Below, piece after piece: positions 17,475-27,701 of a stretch of 64,000 nucleotides of DNA. The translations under genes were made by a program, and so were the position numbers. Source of the stretch: Desulfopila sp. IMCC35006. GTDB taxonomy: Bacteria; Desulfobacterota; Desulfobulbia; Desulfobulbales; Desulfocapsaceae. Location: positions 102,778-166,777 of the forward strand of contig NZ_SWCM01000012.1 in the NCBI RefSeq assembly GCF_005116645.1. Direction: 5' to 3'. Under the pieces are notes generated by a model that was not told where the DNA came from, ran no database searches, and was given only the letters and a program-made list of their open reading frames with translations. The first letter of the stretch is position 1. Each line of letters opens with the position of its first letter.

Positions 17475-17846
17475 CTACGATTCTGGCTCAAAAATGCAGT
17501 TTTCCGAGCCAAAGTCATCCTTTTCCTTCATGGGACAGGAGGGGAGAAAGACTTCGCCATCAACCTCGTAAAAATATTTAAAAGGTTTATCAGCAGGTAC
17601 GGTCAATTCCCATAATCCTTCATGCTGGGCAAGCTTTAGGCCTGCATAGCCATTTAGCGAGCTGAAGAATAAAACGCTTTTGGCTGAAGGTTTTTCAAGA
17701 TACAGGGTTACGTTGTTGCCGGTAATTTTATAGAAGTGGGTTGAACAGGAAGAGAAGGCCAAGCTGAAGCAAATGAGTAGACTTGTAAAGATTGATTGCA
17801 AAACAATCCAACTTTTACCTTGTGGCTGACTGGCGAGTAGTTTCAT
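17475..17846 (-). CDS. Small predicted lipoprotein with a CBM48-like beta-sandwich
   Basis: A 123-residue protein with a hydrophobic signal (about 14-33) ending in LAFSSC, a lipobox with Cys34. The remaining 90 residues read like a glycogen-binding/isoamylase N-terminal (CBM48) module: VLFFSSLNGYAGLKL, GLWELTVPADKPFKYFYEVDG, then FLPSCPMKEKDDFG. Whether it binds glycan is unknown; such modules also occur in envelope proteins without enzymes. It follows the large exported-protein gene by 250 bases on the same strand and has its own strong terminator. Confidence 0.7.
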   Translation of the reverse strand: MKLLASQPQGKSWIVLQSIFTSLLICFSLAFSSCSTHFYKITGNNVTLYLEKPSAKSVLFFSSLNGYAGLKLAQHEGLWELTVPADKPFKYFYEVDGEVFLPSCPMKEKDDFGSENCIFEPES

Positions 17847-18046
17847 CTTGTATTCGGGCCCTGTTAGCTCTCAACTCGGAATTGTATATTTCATCATCAG
17901 TAACAATAATATCCTCCGCGACAATAATCGAGGTTGATTCTATCATTTAACCAGTTTCATCGTCGCTTCTGATCGCAAGGTATAATACAGTCGCTGGTGG
18001 AGATAAGGCCGTCTGCAGCTAAATCTCTTTACATTCCTGCGGGTAG

Positions 18047-18076
18047 ACCCTGCGGGAAAACCGACTCCCGCAGGGT
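18047..18076 (-). terminator. Stable hairpin after the large exported-protein gene
   Basis: CCCTGCGGG (18048-18056) pairs with CCCGCAGGG (18067-18075), extended by A/T at the ends, 22 bases after the stop codon. A further CCTGCGGG lies at 18036-18043. No T-run follows, so termination is likely but not certain. Confidence 0.55.
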
Positions 18077-18098
18077 ACAAGGTTAACGGTTTACAATG

Positions 18099-21000
18099 CT
18101 ATTTTGATTTCCATTGCTTTCGCTGCTTTTTGAGCATGTCCTCGGTGTACTGTACTTTCCAGCGACTGTAGTCTTGCCCGGTAATCCGCAGATCGGGCAC
18201 ATAGTCAGCTGTCCACAGAAAATCAGCGTCATAGGCTGTGGTGCCGATACTCTGCTGGATCAGGGTGCCATCGTCCCAATCTGTATCGCCGTCACCGTCT
18301 ACATCGCCATCGGAGGCGGCCTCGGGGTCGGGATAAGATATCTTGCGGAACCAGACGTCCGCTCCCTGAAAGTGGTTCATTCCATCTTCATCGACCATGG
18401 GCAGTTCCTGTTCCCAGATGGTGAAAATCCTTGATCCGAAAGGATTGCTGCACAGCTGAACATCACCCTGGTTGGCATCACCTTTGGCCATCCAGTCAAA
18501 CTCCTGAATGAATTCCGGGTATGCCGGGTTTGGTTCGTTGGGGATGCAAACATCGTCATCGCAGTGTTCCGCCAGGGCAGTCTCAAATCCAAAATAAGCA
18601 TCGAGGAATTCGAGACAGTTGTTATCCGCACAGTCGGTCTCATGCTTTGGATTTTCCTTGCTGTAGGTTTCAAACCACAAGGTCAAATCCCCATCGTCCC
18701 CCCCCTTGGTGCCTGTGAGGGTGACTTTAGAGTAGAAAAGATCCAGGAATACCTCGTTCTCGTCGATCTCGTCCTCGCTGGGATTGGGTTGTGGGATATT
18801 CTCTTTGGTGCCCACTGCTACAAAGAGGACATTTTCATTGTTGATATCACCAGGCCCATCAATATCTTTTGCGATAGCCATTTCATCCCGTGTACCAGGT
18901 ACTGCGGGATAGTCTGGATATATATCCTTGGGTGTGAGGATTACCCGGCAGTCAGAGACTGATTCTTCATGGTTCTTTAACTGGGATACATTGACAGGCA
19001 GAGTCCATGTTGTGCCTTTGTCTTTGGATACCCGTATATAGAAATCGTAATGGTCTTTGGCGTTTTTGCCGGCCGACCAGTTGGCGCAGTGGGCAAAGCC
19101 GGTAACCAGGGTATCGCCGAAAATTGCCAGGCGGGTGGAGAAAACATTCTCGAAAGGATTGGCCCGAATAATCGGGGTGTAGTCATCGCTTTTCCATGTC
19201 TTTTCGCCGTTGTCGTCTTCCAGCCAGAATCCACTGGGGTCGTAGAGGTTGTCATTTTTCCAGTAAAAATACTCAATATGGGGCGTATTATGGTTGCCGC
19301 CAATCAGGTCCCCACTGCCGTCACCGGACGAGTTGTCGCCGGTGCCGTCTTCATTGCCAGCATCTGCAGGATCCTGGAACCATACCGGGGTCGAAGAGCT
19401 CATGTTCAACGGTACTGGGTCCATATTTTCCACATCAAAACCACCGTGGAACAGCCGCAGTATTGCATCGGCCGGAGCTCCCTGGCCGTCTTTACCCTCC
19501 TTGTAGAGCAGGCCGAGAAATACACTCTCTTCAGTTAAGGCACTATAGCCGGCTGCATTAGGTACCACCCTCACGCGTCGGGCATTCTCGTATACATCCC
19601 CCTGCTCACTCCATCCGAACTTGTTTTCAAGGTTGATCTGGTCGCCATGGGCGATGGCTACAGGCTCGGCAAATGGGAAGTGGTGGTAGTAAATGTTTTT
19701 CCCGTGACGATAGCGGTCCGGCTCATCCTTGTTGTTGTCCTTAGACTCAGGGTCCTGGGTTTCAGAACAACCATAGTCGCTACTTGTTGAATCGAGCACA
19801 ACCACCTCGCCTTCCGGAGTCCCCAGGCACAAGTCGTCACGGTCTACGACAGTGTCTTTATCCAGGTCCTTGGTGTTATAGGGCAGGTGGCATGAGGTGC
19901 AGTCCAGCGCCGCCTGATGCCAGCCCGGCATATGGTCGGGAAGATCGTTATAACCGTCCGCAGGTTTTGGCAAATCTCTGGCTACCATCTCTTTGCCACC
20001 AAAATATTTGACGCAGGGAACAGCGTTCACGGTTTCCGTTCCAGGTTTATAGATACTGACATCTGCAGGCAGCTCAGAAACAGGCTCTTCAGTTATAAAC
20101 GGATACCCGGTGTAGGGATAATAGGCTTCCAGTCCAGCAACCCATGTTCCTGCCGCGGCTTCGCAGTCTGTTTGATTATTTTTGGGGATCAACCGGTCGC
20201 GCGGCACCACGTTCTGGTAGTGGCAGCTTCGGCAGTCGGAATTGGTAGCACCAGCTTCCCAGGTACCATCATCCATTTTCACCAGGGGGTAGGGTGCTTT
20301 CTGTTCCATGGCTGCGGCCTGCTTGTCGCTGCCGGCACCGACGCCTTTCGTCTCCTCATAGGCAATGAGGGCTAAGGTCTGGTTGTTGTAGTTTACCAGG
20401 GAGAGATTAGGCCGGGATGCACCAGTATTACCATCCAGAGGCTCGCCACTCCAGTAGACGCGTGTGCCATCGATTGTCGCAATTCCATCGTTGAACATGG
20501 CGGTACCATAAACAGGCTTTTTATCGATATCCTGCCATTCGCCGTTCTGAGTGTAGTAGGCTACTGCGTACGCATCCGTGCCCGGGCTGATATAGTTGCC
20601 GTCCCCATCGACACGAGGATTGGTGGCAAACTGGTCGCAATAAGGGCCTCCCTCGTTGCGATATTTTATAAGCTCTGCTTCTTCCTTAAACGTATCTTTC
20701 GTTCTTCCGCACTTGGGACATTGCCAGTCATCCGGCAATTCGCTCCATAACAGCGGCTCATTGGTGGTTCCACCTTCATAATAATAGACACAGTCAATAG
20801 CGAGGCCATCAGCATCGACATCTTTATGGGTATGACCCATGACAGGTTCCGGAGTTCGATCCCGACAGACAGCGTTGTCGGTGAGCGGCACCGGCGTCGA
20901 CAGGAGGTTGAGTGCATGGGGTTGGGAGTCTTTGACGAACGAACTTTTTGGGGTACCATCCACCGGGCAGACCCAGTTAGCGGGCAGGTCGACAAACTTG

Positions 21001-22643
21001 GTCCCCGGAGCAATGTAATCTTCGTCGCCTATTGCACCGACACCGGCGTCTGGATCATAGACATAGCCGCATTCAGGACAAATGTATTCGGTATAGCCAT
21101 CTGAATCACCAGATGGATCGGCATCATCTCCGCCTTCGGAGGCAATGAAATCCGGATCGATGGCAGCAAAGTCTGCCCATTTGATATAACTGTACCAGAC
21201 GTCAGTTTTGTGATTGACGGAGGCTCCGGACATTCCAGCCCCGGGGCCGCGACCCTTGCCTGTTTTCAACCCTTTGATGTCTTCCTGCCAGACAACGGCA
21301 AAGCCGCCGGTGTCTGCTATGGCCTTGGCGTCAGTGCCATAGACTGGATCCATGGTCGCAGTAAAGTTGCGGATAGCATCCCTGCGGCCAACGGACAACT
21401 GCTCGGCATTGTACCAGACGATGGTGCCGTAATCAGGGCTGTCCTGGTTCAGCTCCAAGACGCCTCTGGCCGCCCAAAGGCAGGAGAAGGGGCGCACGCC
21501 GAGGTCTGGGCGGGGATCTTCGTCTCCCGTTACATCCAGGTAATCCACTGATTTCTGAGTACCGGTCGCCTGATAGACATCTTCCTCTTCAGCGAGGTCC
21601 CATGGATTACCGCTGCGGCAGTACTTGTCGACCCAGGTGACAAGCGCGTAATTTCCGACTACCGCCATGTCCCGTGATTCGGAATCACCGGGATACTCAA
21701 GCTTTTTACCATCACAGGTTTCCATGGTAAATGAGGATTTAGAGGCAGTTCTGGAAATATTCTTGCGCTTCCAGGTCAGGCCATCATCCAGGCTGACGGC
21801 TGAATAGACGTCATGGGCGTGGCGCAGGCCACCATCGGCTGTACCGTCTCCATCGGCATCATAGCAGGGAACGTTGTCAAACGGTGCATCCTCTTCTTCC
21901 TGCAGGTAGGTGACGATGAGGGGTTTGACTTTGGCGTATGGCGGGCTGTCATCACTGCCACAGATTTCAGTACATTTGCCAAAAGGTTCACCGTCTGCAT
22001 CACAGCAGACCATCAACTCCCCGGCCGAGTCACGTATATATGGCCGATCTTTAGTATCCCTGGCCGGTACATATACCGGCATGACCTGGATGCCGGCCTC
22101 GCCGCTGTAAAACTCCGGATTTTTGGAGATCTTCTTGCGGAAGATTTCCGAGAGAAGAGACTCGTCATTGAGTTGAATTTGTAAGGTGTAATGCGTAGGA
22201 ATTGATGCAAGCTGTTCGCTGGTCAGTTGATTCGAAGCATCAACGTTGAAAAAAGTCTTGAGCGATTCGACGCTGAATTCCATATCTACATAAGCGACTT
22301 CCTGCACGTCATCTTCACCTTCAAATAAATCTTTCTGAAGGGTCTCGATATCGAAGTAGGGCGTTGGGTCATTGCCTTCTTCACCGGCTTTTTTTGCGTT
22401 GTCGGGAGTTGGAAATGCACCATCCTGTAGCGTAAATGACAGGCGCAACGTTCCTTCAACGTTGCTCCCAGACTTGTTCGTAATTGTGACTTGGACTTTG
22501 GCGTGATCGCCACTGATGTAAGGCGCTCCCTGGTTAATCTCCAGTGTGTCTTCAACTGGTACCCAGTCAGCCTGTGACGGCAAGTAACTGCCTGCAATAA
22601 GCAGCAGCGCCAGCAAGGTTAGTAACCATCTGATCGATTTCAT
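18099..22643 (-). CDS. Very large exported mosaic protein: Asp-box, two c-heme sites, rubredoxin-like knuckles, dockerin-like end
   Basis: A 1514-residue secreted protein. A signal peptide (about 1-24, ending SQA) follows an ATG with GGGAGGGAG just upstream; nine extra codons of open frame lie before it. Seen in order: an N-terminal beta-type domain; SLDDGLTW near 284 and SKDKGTTW near 1208, which fit the sialidase/BNR Asp-box SxDxGx[12 protein letters not shown] to NWVCPVDG near 515-575, a rubredoxin-like unit whose last cysteine is [10 protein letters not shown] to [13 protein letters not shown] near 615-660, a second partial unit; CRSCH near 803 and CTSCH near 916, two c-type heme sites; and [13 protein letters not shown] near 1450, a dockerin/EF-hand-like calcium loop. 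It is probably a surface or periplasmic propeller with heme. From memory it recalls proteins named choice-of-anchor O, but this is unverified and no function is known. Confidence 0.72.
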   Translation of the reverse strand: MKSIRWLLTLLALLLIAGSYLPSQADWVPVEDTLEINQGAPYISGDHAKVQVTITNKSGSNVEGTLRLSFTLQDGAFPTPDNAKKAGEEGNDPTPYFDIETLQKDLFEGEDDVQEVAYVDMEFSVESLKTFFNVDASNQLTSEQLASIPTHYTLQIQLNDESLLSEIFRKKISKNPEFYSGEAGIQVMPVYVPARDTKDRPYIRDSAGELMVCCDADGEPFGKCTEICGSDDSPPYAKVKPLIVTYLQEEEDAPFDNVPCYDADGDGTADGGLRHAHDVYSAVSLDDGLTWKRKNISRTASKSSFTMETCDGKKLEYPGDSESRDMAVVGNYALVTWVDKYCRSGNPWDLAEEEDVYQATGTQKSVDYLDVTGDEDPRPDLGVRPFSCLWAARGVLELNQDSPDYGTIVWYNAEQLSVGRRDAIRNFTATMDPVYGTDAKAIADTGGFAVVWQEDIKGLKTGKGRGPGAGMSGASVNHKTDVWYSYIKWADFAAIDPDFIASEGGDDADPSGDSDGYTEYICPECGYVYDPDAGVGAIGDEDYIAPGTKFVDLPANWVCPVDGTPKSSFVKDSQPHALNLLSTPVPLTDNAVCRDRTPEPVMGHTHKDVDADGLAIDCVYYYEGGTTNEPLLWSELPDDWQCPKCGRTKDTFKEEAELIKYRNEGGPYCDQFATNPRVDGDGNYISPGTDAYAVAYYTQNGEWQDIDKKPVYGTAMFNDGIATIDGTRVYWSGEPLDGNTGASRPNLSLVNYNNQTLALIAYEETKGVGAGSDKQAAAMEQKAPYPLVKMDDGTWEAGATNSDCRSCHYQNVVPRDRLIPKNNQTDCEAAAGTWVAGLEAYYPYTGYPFITEEPVSELPADVSIYKPGTETVNAVPCVKYFGGKEMVARDLPKPADGYNDLPDHMPGWHQAALDCTSCHLPYNTKDLDKDTVVDRDDLCLGTPEGEVVVLDSTSSDYGCSETQDPESKDNNKDEPDRYRHGKNIYYHHFPFAEPVAIAHGDQINLENKFGWSEQGDVYENARRVRVVPNAAGYSALTEESVFLGLLYKEGKDGQGAPADAILRLFHGGFDVENMDPVPLNMSSSTPVWFQDPADAGNEDGTGDNSSGDGSGDLIGGNHNTPHIEYFYWKNDNLYDPSGFWLEDDNGEKTWKSDDYTPIIRANPFENVFSTRLAIFGDTLVTGFAHCANWSAGKNAKDHYDFYIRVSKDKGTTWTLPVNVSQLKNHEESVSDCRVILTPKDIYPDYPAVPGTRDEMAIAKDIDGPGDINNENVLFVAVGTKENIPQPNPSEDEIDENEVFLDLFYSKVTLTGTKGGDDGDLTLWFETYSKENPKHETDCADNNCLEFLDAYFGFETALAEHCDDDVCIPNEPNPAYPEFIQEFDWMAKGDANQGDVQLCSNPFGSRIFTIWEQELPMVDEDGMNHFQGADVWFRKISYPDPEAASDGDVDGDGDTDWDDGTLIQQSIGTTAYDADFLWTADYVPDLRITGQDYSRWKVQYTEDMLKKQRKQWKSK

Positions 22644-23038
22644 CACTCCCTCCCTTAGTGCCCCGGTCATAAAAATTCGCGGGGATGGTTAATGTGATTA
22701 AGAAGTATTTGAGCAGATGCTCTGCCTGGTCGTTTAGGTATTCGATTTGGCACAGACATCACCCAATACGTGGTAAATCATAGCAAGCGATAACCCTAAC
22801 ATTACAATAGTCGTGCCAAGTCCTGAGCAGTCTCTGGGATTGGGAGAATATCGATGCAACTGACTGAAGTTTTGTTTTTTTATGTTGAGGAGGGTTGCTT
22901 GGGGGAGGAAGACAGGCTGAACCAAAGATGCGTCATGGCACAGTAGATGACACACGTTAATGTGTCACTTGCGCACACAGCTTTCGTGGGTAAACAAAAA
23001 GGGAGCAAATTGCTGCCGGGAAAACAGGGGATTCTGTC
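22644..23038. other. Leader region of the large exported-protein gene
   Basis: About 395 bases without a credible gene. It holds the Shine-Dalgarno and a sigma-54-like promoter at 22803-22818 for the gene to its left, and the 3' end region of the sigma-54 regulator gene to its right, where no good terminator is seen. Confidence 0.6.
22803..22818 (-). promoter_or_regulatory. Sigma-54-type promoter (-24/-12) for the large exported protein
   Basis: On the minus strand the sequence reads TGGCACGACTATTGTA, which matches the consensus TGGCACG-N4-TTGCA except for T in place of C at -12. Spacing between the GG and GT doublets is the required ten bases. It is about 160 bases before the start of the exported-protein gene, and a sigma-54 activator gene ends 236 bases further upstream. 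Confidence 0.6.
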
Positions 23039-24736
23039 TTATCCCGTAATCTTGTATTTATCCATCTTGCGGTAAATTGTCCGGCGGCTCATGCTCAGCA
23101 TTCTGGCGGCTTTTGCCTTATTGCCTTCGGTTTGTTCCAGGGCCCGTTCGATGGATTGGGCTTCCAGGTCCTGGTTCAGGTTGTTGAATGTAGAGGGTCC
23201 ACAGAACTGGTTTTGAAATTCGATGGGCAGGTGGGAAACGGTGATCACGTTCTGGTTGCAGAGAATAAAGGCGTGCTCGATGGTATTCTCGAGTTCGCGG
23301 ACGTTCCCCGGCCATGTATGCAGGAGAAAGAGTTTTGTAACATCTGATGAAACCGCCTTGATCTTTTTTTTGAATTTATGGTTGAATTTCTCAATCATAT
23401 GGCTGGTGAGCAGGGGGATATCATCCTTACGCTCTCTGAGCGGGGGCAGGTTGAGCTGGACAACTTTCAATCTATAGTAGAGGTCCTTGCGGAATTCTCC
23501 GATTGCAACTTTTTGGGCAAGATTCTTGTTGGTGGCTGCAACGACACGGACATCCACCCGTTGTGTTTTAGAACTCCCTACCTGCTCAAAAGACATGGTC
23601 TCGATGACTCGCAGCAATTGCAGCTGCATTTTCGGGGAAATATCTCCTATTTCGTCCAAAAAAATGATGCCGCCATCGGCCAGGTGAAACCTGCCGATCT
23701 TGTTGAGGATTGCCCCGGTAAAAGCTCCCTGGACGTGGCCAAAAAGCTCACTTTCCAGAATACTGTCGGCCAGGGCGCCACAATTGACTTTCACCAGTGG
23801 CTTGTTGTAACGATCACCGGCACTGTGCAGGGCCTCGACGACAAGCTCTTTCCCCGTGCCGCTTTCGCCGATTATTAATACTGTCGTCTGCACCCCCGCC
23901 AGAGCTTTGATCAAGTCTTTCACCTTTTTCATCTGCATGCTGGTGCCGATCAATCGGTTGAAGGCCCTGTCTTCCTTGACATTCTGTTCCAGATGGAACA
24001 GCCGGGTTTCGTCGCGCAGAACCATAACGCAGCCGGTAAAAAGATTCATGTGATCGATCATGGGCGAACCACTGATGCTGATGATCTGTTTCTGCATGTT
24101 TTTCCGCCGGCACTCGATATGGCGCAGCCCAACCGCTTTTCTGGTAGCCAGGATTTCCTTTAAAACATCGACACAAGAACCCCCGCACCCCCCGGTCATT
24201 GTCGGCAGCAATCCTCCCGGCGCATCATCGGTCCGGAAGCCGCAGAGCTTCATGGCTGCTGTGTTGACATCCACCACCCGCATATGTTCATCCACGGTAA
24301 TAATACCGTCTCTCACGCTTTTGAAAATCGTCTCAACGTTGGAATTGCAACGGTCTTTTTCATCGGACAGCTGTTTATGGCGAAGTGCAAATCTGGCAGC
24401 TTTGATCAGCTCGTTCTGGCGAATAGGTTTGACAATATAGTCAAGTGCTCCAAGTCTGAGGGCTTCTGTTGCCGTATCAACGCTTGGGGCCCCGGTGATG
24501 ATTATGACCTGGGCATTGGGATTTCCTGTTTTTATGGTGCGGAGCAGGTCGATGCCGGTTTTCCCCTCCATGATGATGTCGATAAACAAAAGATCAAATT
24601 TGGCATGCGCCATAAGGGCTACAGCCTCACCATAATTAGCCGCTGTTGCTATTTCATACCCCTCTTCAGTGAGAAAAGACCGGAATGTAAATCGGATGCT
24701 TTCTTCATCATCGACTACCAGAATTTTTTTGGTCAT
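23039..24736 (-). CDS. NtrC-type sigma-54-dependent response regulator with an inserted PAS domain
   Basis: A 565-residue regulator. Receiver domain 1-115: ILVVDDEE at the start, phospho-acceptor in FDLLFIDIIMEG and the lysine in YIVKPI. A PAS-like domain (about 125-235, DGIITVDEHMRVVDVN) carries a cysteine cluster, GGCGGSC. The AAA+ domain (about 255-490) has Walker A GESGTGKE, the sigma-54 contact loop GAFTGA and Walker B GGIIFLDEIGD. A Fis-type helix-turn-helix ends the protein (GNKAKAARMLSMSRRTIYRK). The kinase gene ends 80 bases upstream on the same strand, so they are a cognate pair. A sigma-54-like promoter lies in front of the next gene downstream, which is its plausible target. Confidence 0.92.
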   Translation of the reverse strand: MTKKILVVDDEESIRFTFRSFLTEEGYEIATAANYGEAVALMAHAKFDLLFIDIIMEGKTGIDLLRTIKTGNPNAQVIIITGAPSVDTATEALRLGALDYIVKPIRQNELIKAARFALRHKQLSDEKDRCNSNVETIFKSVRDGIITVDEHMRVVDVNTAAMKLCGFRTDDAPGGLLPTMTGGCGGSCVDVLKEILATRKAVGLRHIECRRKNMQKQIISISGSPMIDHMNLFTGCVMVLRDETRLFHLEQNVKEDRAFNRLIGTSMQMKKVKDLIKALAGVQTTVLIIGESGTGKELVVEALHSAGDRYNKPLVKVNCGALADSILESELFGHVQGAFTGAILNKIGRFHLADGGIIFLDEIGDISPKMQLQLLRVIETMSFEQVGSSKTQRVDVRVVAATNKNLAQKVAIGEFRKDLYYRLKVVQLNLPPLRERKDDIPLLTSHMIEKFNHKFKKKIKAVSSDVTKLFLLHTWPGNVRELENTIEHAFILCNQNVITVSHLPIEFQNQFCGPSTFNNLNQDLEAQSIERALEQTEGNKAKAARMLSMSRRTIYRKMDKYKITG

Positions 24737-24816
24737 AGTCAGTCCTGCTTTAGCTGAGAAAAAAATTCACCAAGAAGCTCCTGCCCAACATTAAGGGTAT
24801 TCGGAAAATTTTTCCT

Positions 24817-26892
24817 TTAGCTCGGTTCTTTGCCGCATTGGGCGGGAAAATCAACTGTAACCTCAGTGTACTCCCCGGCAATACTGTCGATATCAATTGT
24901 CCCACTGTGGTTTTCGATAATCCTTCGGCTGATGGTTAAACCCAGGCCAGTACCCTTGCCTTTTGGCTTGGTGGAAAAAAAAGGGTCGACAACTTTTTCA
25001 ATCAGATCGGCCGGGATGCCGGTTCCGTAATCCTTGAAACAGGTCCTCACCACGATATCATCATTGCTGGTCGAAACGATGCTTACATTGATATCCAGCT
25101 TCTTCCGGTCCCCGCTCTGTGGATATTTTTCGTTCAGAGCATAGCGGCTGTTGTTGATAATGTTCAGGAAAACCTGCTCAATTTCCTGACCGATGGCTGC
25201 TACCGGAAAAAGGTTTTCGGCCATGTTGACAGAGAGCGCAATGCCATCTTTTTTTAACTGGGCTCCGGTCAGCGTCAGCGACTCCTGGAGCAGTTCTCTG
25301 ATGCTGACTAAGCTGTTCTTTTCGTTTTCCCGTCGGGAAAAAGAGAGCAGGCTGGCAACGATTGCGGCAATCCGATCTCCTTCTTTGATAATTCGGCTGG
25401 CTATTGTGTTCAGTGGATCTTCGTGCTTCGTTTTGTTGACCAGCATCTGGCCGTAGTTAATGATGCCGTTGATGGGGTTGTTGATTTCATGAGCGACCCC
25501 GGCGGCCAGTTCTCCCAGTGCCGCAAGACGCTCGGAGCTGATCGCCATTGCCAGGGAAGCTTTGCGTTCGGAGATATCGCGCCGAGAAACCACTACCTTG
25601 TTTTGGCCCTTGTTGTCGACAAACGGCGTATAGGTATGCTGGAAACTATGACCGGAAATGGAGTCAAACTCGAAACGTTGGATTTTTGCAGAGGCAAACG
25701 CCTTTTGCATGAAACATTCGTCACAGGGCGCAACTCTGTCACGAAAAACCTCGTAGCAGTGACATGGAGTTCTTCCGTTTGTCTGTTGCTTCAGCAATTC
25801 ATTCTGATATTCCAAATGGTATTGGTCGGAAATAATACCAACACTTTCGAACTGATGGAAGAGGATGCCATGGAGGCGGTCGTGTTCCGACTGGAGGGCA
25901 TGCTGGATCTTTTTCAGCTCGGTAATGTCCTTGAAGGCCTCTACAACGCCAATCATGCCATCGACCCCCTCAAATCGCGTAACCGTGAGATTGCAGATGA
26001 GGACAGAGCCGTCGGAGCGGATTTTACTCACTTCGTAATCTGACAGTTGTTGTCCGTCTAACACCTTCTGCAGTGGGCAATCTTCCTGGTGACACATGCT
26101 GCCGGCAAAGATTTCGAAGCATTTTTTGCCGACTGCATCTTCCGGGGCTACTCCTGACAACTCAGCAAAGGTTTGATTTATTTTTAAGATGTTGAAGTCG
26201 CTGTCGATCAGCCGCATTCCAACCGTGGCGGTCTGGAAAATCTGATCTAATTCGGCGTGCGCCTGACGGAGGGCCTGCTGCATTTTTTTCTGTTCGGAGA
26301 TATCGAAGAAGGCCTCCAGGAGGTGCGGTTTGTCTTGGTATTGAATTTTTGTCACGCTTTTAAGGATGGGAATGACGGTTTTTTCTTTGGTGAGAAGTTC
26401 ACGCTCCGAAAGGTCCATTCGCTGACCCAAATCCAGGATCGGGCATTGCCCTTTTTGTGTCCTGCAAAGGTAATTATGGCATACCTTCCCCTGTAATCCG
26501 GTTACGGTCGTTTCGATCAAATTTAATGCATTGTTGTTGGCGTAGGTAATCTGGCGGGATTCGCAGTCGACCAGAACGATGGCCGCAGGGTTGTTTTCTA
26601 AAATTCGCAGGGAATCTTTTTCACGTTCGATGAGTGCTGCCTCTGTCCGCCTGAGCCGGTTGATGATATTCTGGCCGTAGAGGCTGAAGATGATCAGCAG
26701 GGCCACAACGATCAGGCGCATCCAAATTTCATGCTTGTCAGGGTGAGTCACATGGAGTAAAAAAGATCCCCCATCAAAGAACCAGCTGTGGACAGCGGCT
26801 TCAATAAACCAATAGAGGATAACGAATACAGCCCCTACCAATACAAGGTGGCTGTAAATTCTTTCGAGGGCGTTTTCCCGTTTGACTTTCAT
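24817..26892 (-). CDS. Membrane PAS histidine kinase, partner of the downstream sigma-54 regulator
   Basis: A 691-residue sensor kinase. Start at 26892, where AGGAGT is five bases upstream. Two membrane segments (about 15-33 and 58-76) enclose a short periplasmic loop. Three PAS domains follow, each with a cysteine cluster: CHNYLC with GQCP, CFEIF with CHQEDCP, and CHCYEVF with PCDECF. The dimerisation domain has the H-box LAAGVAHEINNPINGIINYGQ, and the ATPase domain has DYGTGIP and GKGTGLGLTISRRI. The short loop suggests sensing inside or within the membrane, with the cysteine-rich PAS domains as candidate redox or metal sensors; this is inference. Confidence 0.92.
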   Translation of the reverse strand: MKVKRENALERIYSHLVLVGAVFVILYWFIEAAVHSWFFDGGSFLLHVTHPDKHEIWMRLIVVALLIIFSLYGQNIINRLRRTEAALIEREKDSLRILENNPAAIVLVDCESRQITYANNNALNLIETTVTGLQGKVCHNYLCRTQKGQCPILDLGQRMDLSERELLTKEKTVIPILKSVTKIQYQDKPHLLEAFFDISEQKKMQQALRQAHAELDQIFQTATVGMRLIDSDFNILKINQTFAELSGVAPEDAVGKKCFEIFAGSMCHQEDCPLQKVLDGQQLSDYEVSKIRSDGSVLICNLTVTRFEGVDGMIGVVEAFKDITELKKIQHALQSEHDRLHGILFHQFESVGIISDQYHLEYQNELLKQQTNGRTPCHCYEVFRDRVAPCDECFMQKAFASAKIQRFEFDSISGHSFQHTYTPFVDNKGQNKVVVSRRDISERKASLAMAISSERLAALGELAAGVAHEINNPINGIINYGQMLVNKTKHEDPLNTIASRIIKEGDRIAAIVASLLSFSRRENEKNSLVSIRELLQESLTLTGAQLKKDGIALSVNMAENLFPVAAIGQEIEQVFLNIINNSRYALNEKYPQSGDRKKLDINVSIVSTSNDDIVVRTCFKDYGTGIPADLIEKVVDPFFSTKPKGKGTGLGLTISRRIIENHSGTIDIDSIAGEYTEVTVDFPAQCGKEPS

Positions 26893-27521
26893 CGAAAACT
26901 CCTGGGGAAATCGGTTTAAAGCAAAATCCAGTTGTCTGGCGACCAAAATCACCCTGCACATTCTCCTGATCCTACCTTATTAATTCAGCCTCAACAAGGA
27001 GTTTCGCTGTAACAGCGTGCCGGATTCCTTTAACGGACTAGGTGGTCAGGATTTGCAAGAAATCCTTGCTGTGTCGCGTGACTGCACCATTCGTGGTTGT
27101 ATGTCATGGCTTGTCGGCCACCATCTTAAGCACCGGTATGCAGGCGTCCAGGTTCCAGCCGCAAAAACATTTAGGCTATTCCATGAGTGCGCCGAATAGC
27201 GCTGTAACGCAGGGTCTTTTGCAGCACCGGCTCAATATGTAAGCTGTCTCGATTGTCATAGTGGACGCAAAGACCTGGTCGGTATAATGGATTGCCAGGG
27301 ATGCGACGTGCCTGAGCGCATTGTGGAGGTGATAAAGCGGCTTCCAGGCAAAGGGAAAAATGAGCATAAGTCTGACTGTCAAATTGAGCATGTGGGGTCT
27401 TTCGCACAAACAAATACAGTGTGTGTCCGTGCTGCGTCTTGATTTTCTTCAGGCAGACCAGCGATAGCTTCCCTTTGTCAGGGAAGATGCAGCTGTCAGG
27501 TTCGATCAAAAGAAGGGGGTT
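26893..27521. other. 629-base region without a convincing gene
   Basis: Open frames exist on the minus strand between 27171 and 27509, and two overlapping frames there give partial protein-like sequence in different phases, which could be a frame-shifted remnant, but none has a good ribosome site or a recognisable motif. I see no RNA gene or strong hairpin. Confidence 0.45.
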
Positions 27522-27683
27522 TTACTTATTTTTCGCAACCACCCATACAGCGTGAACGATTCCGGGTATATAGCCGAGGATCGTTAATAAAATGTTAATC
27601 CAGAAGTGTTTACCGATGCCAACCTGCAGGAATACCCCTAAAGGTGGCAGAATAATTGCGACTACAATTTTGATCAGTTCCAT
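27522..27683 (-). CDS. YqaE/Pmp3 family small membrane protein
   Basis: A 53-residue protein beginning MELIKIVVAIILPPLGVFL and ending in AVWVVAKNK. The PPLGVFLQVG motif in the first membrane segment, the HFWINILLTILGYIPGIVHA second segment and the short hydrophilic tail are the signature of the Pmp3/YqaE (UPF0057) family. AGAGGA stands five bases before the ATG. Members are linked to membrane potential and salt or cold stress, mostly in eukaryotes; the bacterial function is not well established. It is the last of three small membrane-protein genes on this strand. Confidence 0.93.
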   Translation of the reverse strand: MELIKIVVAIILPPLGVFLQVGIGKHFWINILLTILGYIPGIVHAVWVVAKNK

Positions 27684-27701
27684 GTAATTCCTCTGTTTTT
27701 A

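Noticed and set aside
22734..22760. TGGCACAGACATCACCC as a plus-strand sigma-54 promoter
   Set aside because: The GC doublet is absent at the required ten-base distance and no plus-strand gene follows.
22734..22955. 73-codon minus-strand frame upstream of the large exported protein
   Set aside because: It overlaps the sigma-54-like promoter and has neither a ribosome site nor protein-like composition.
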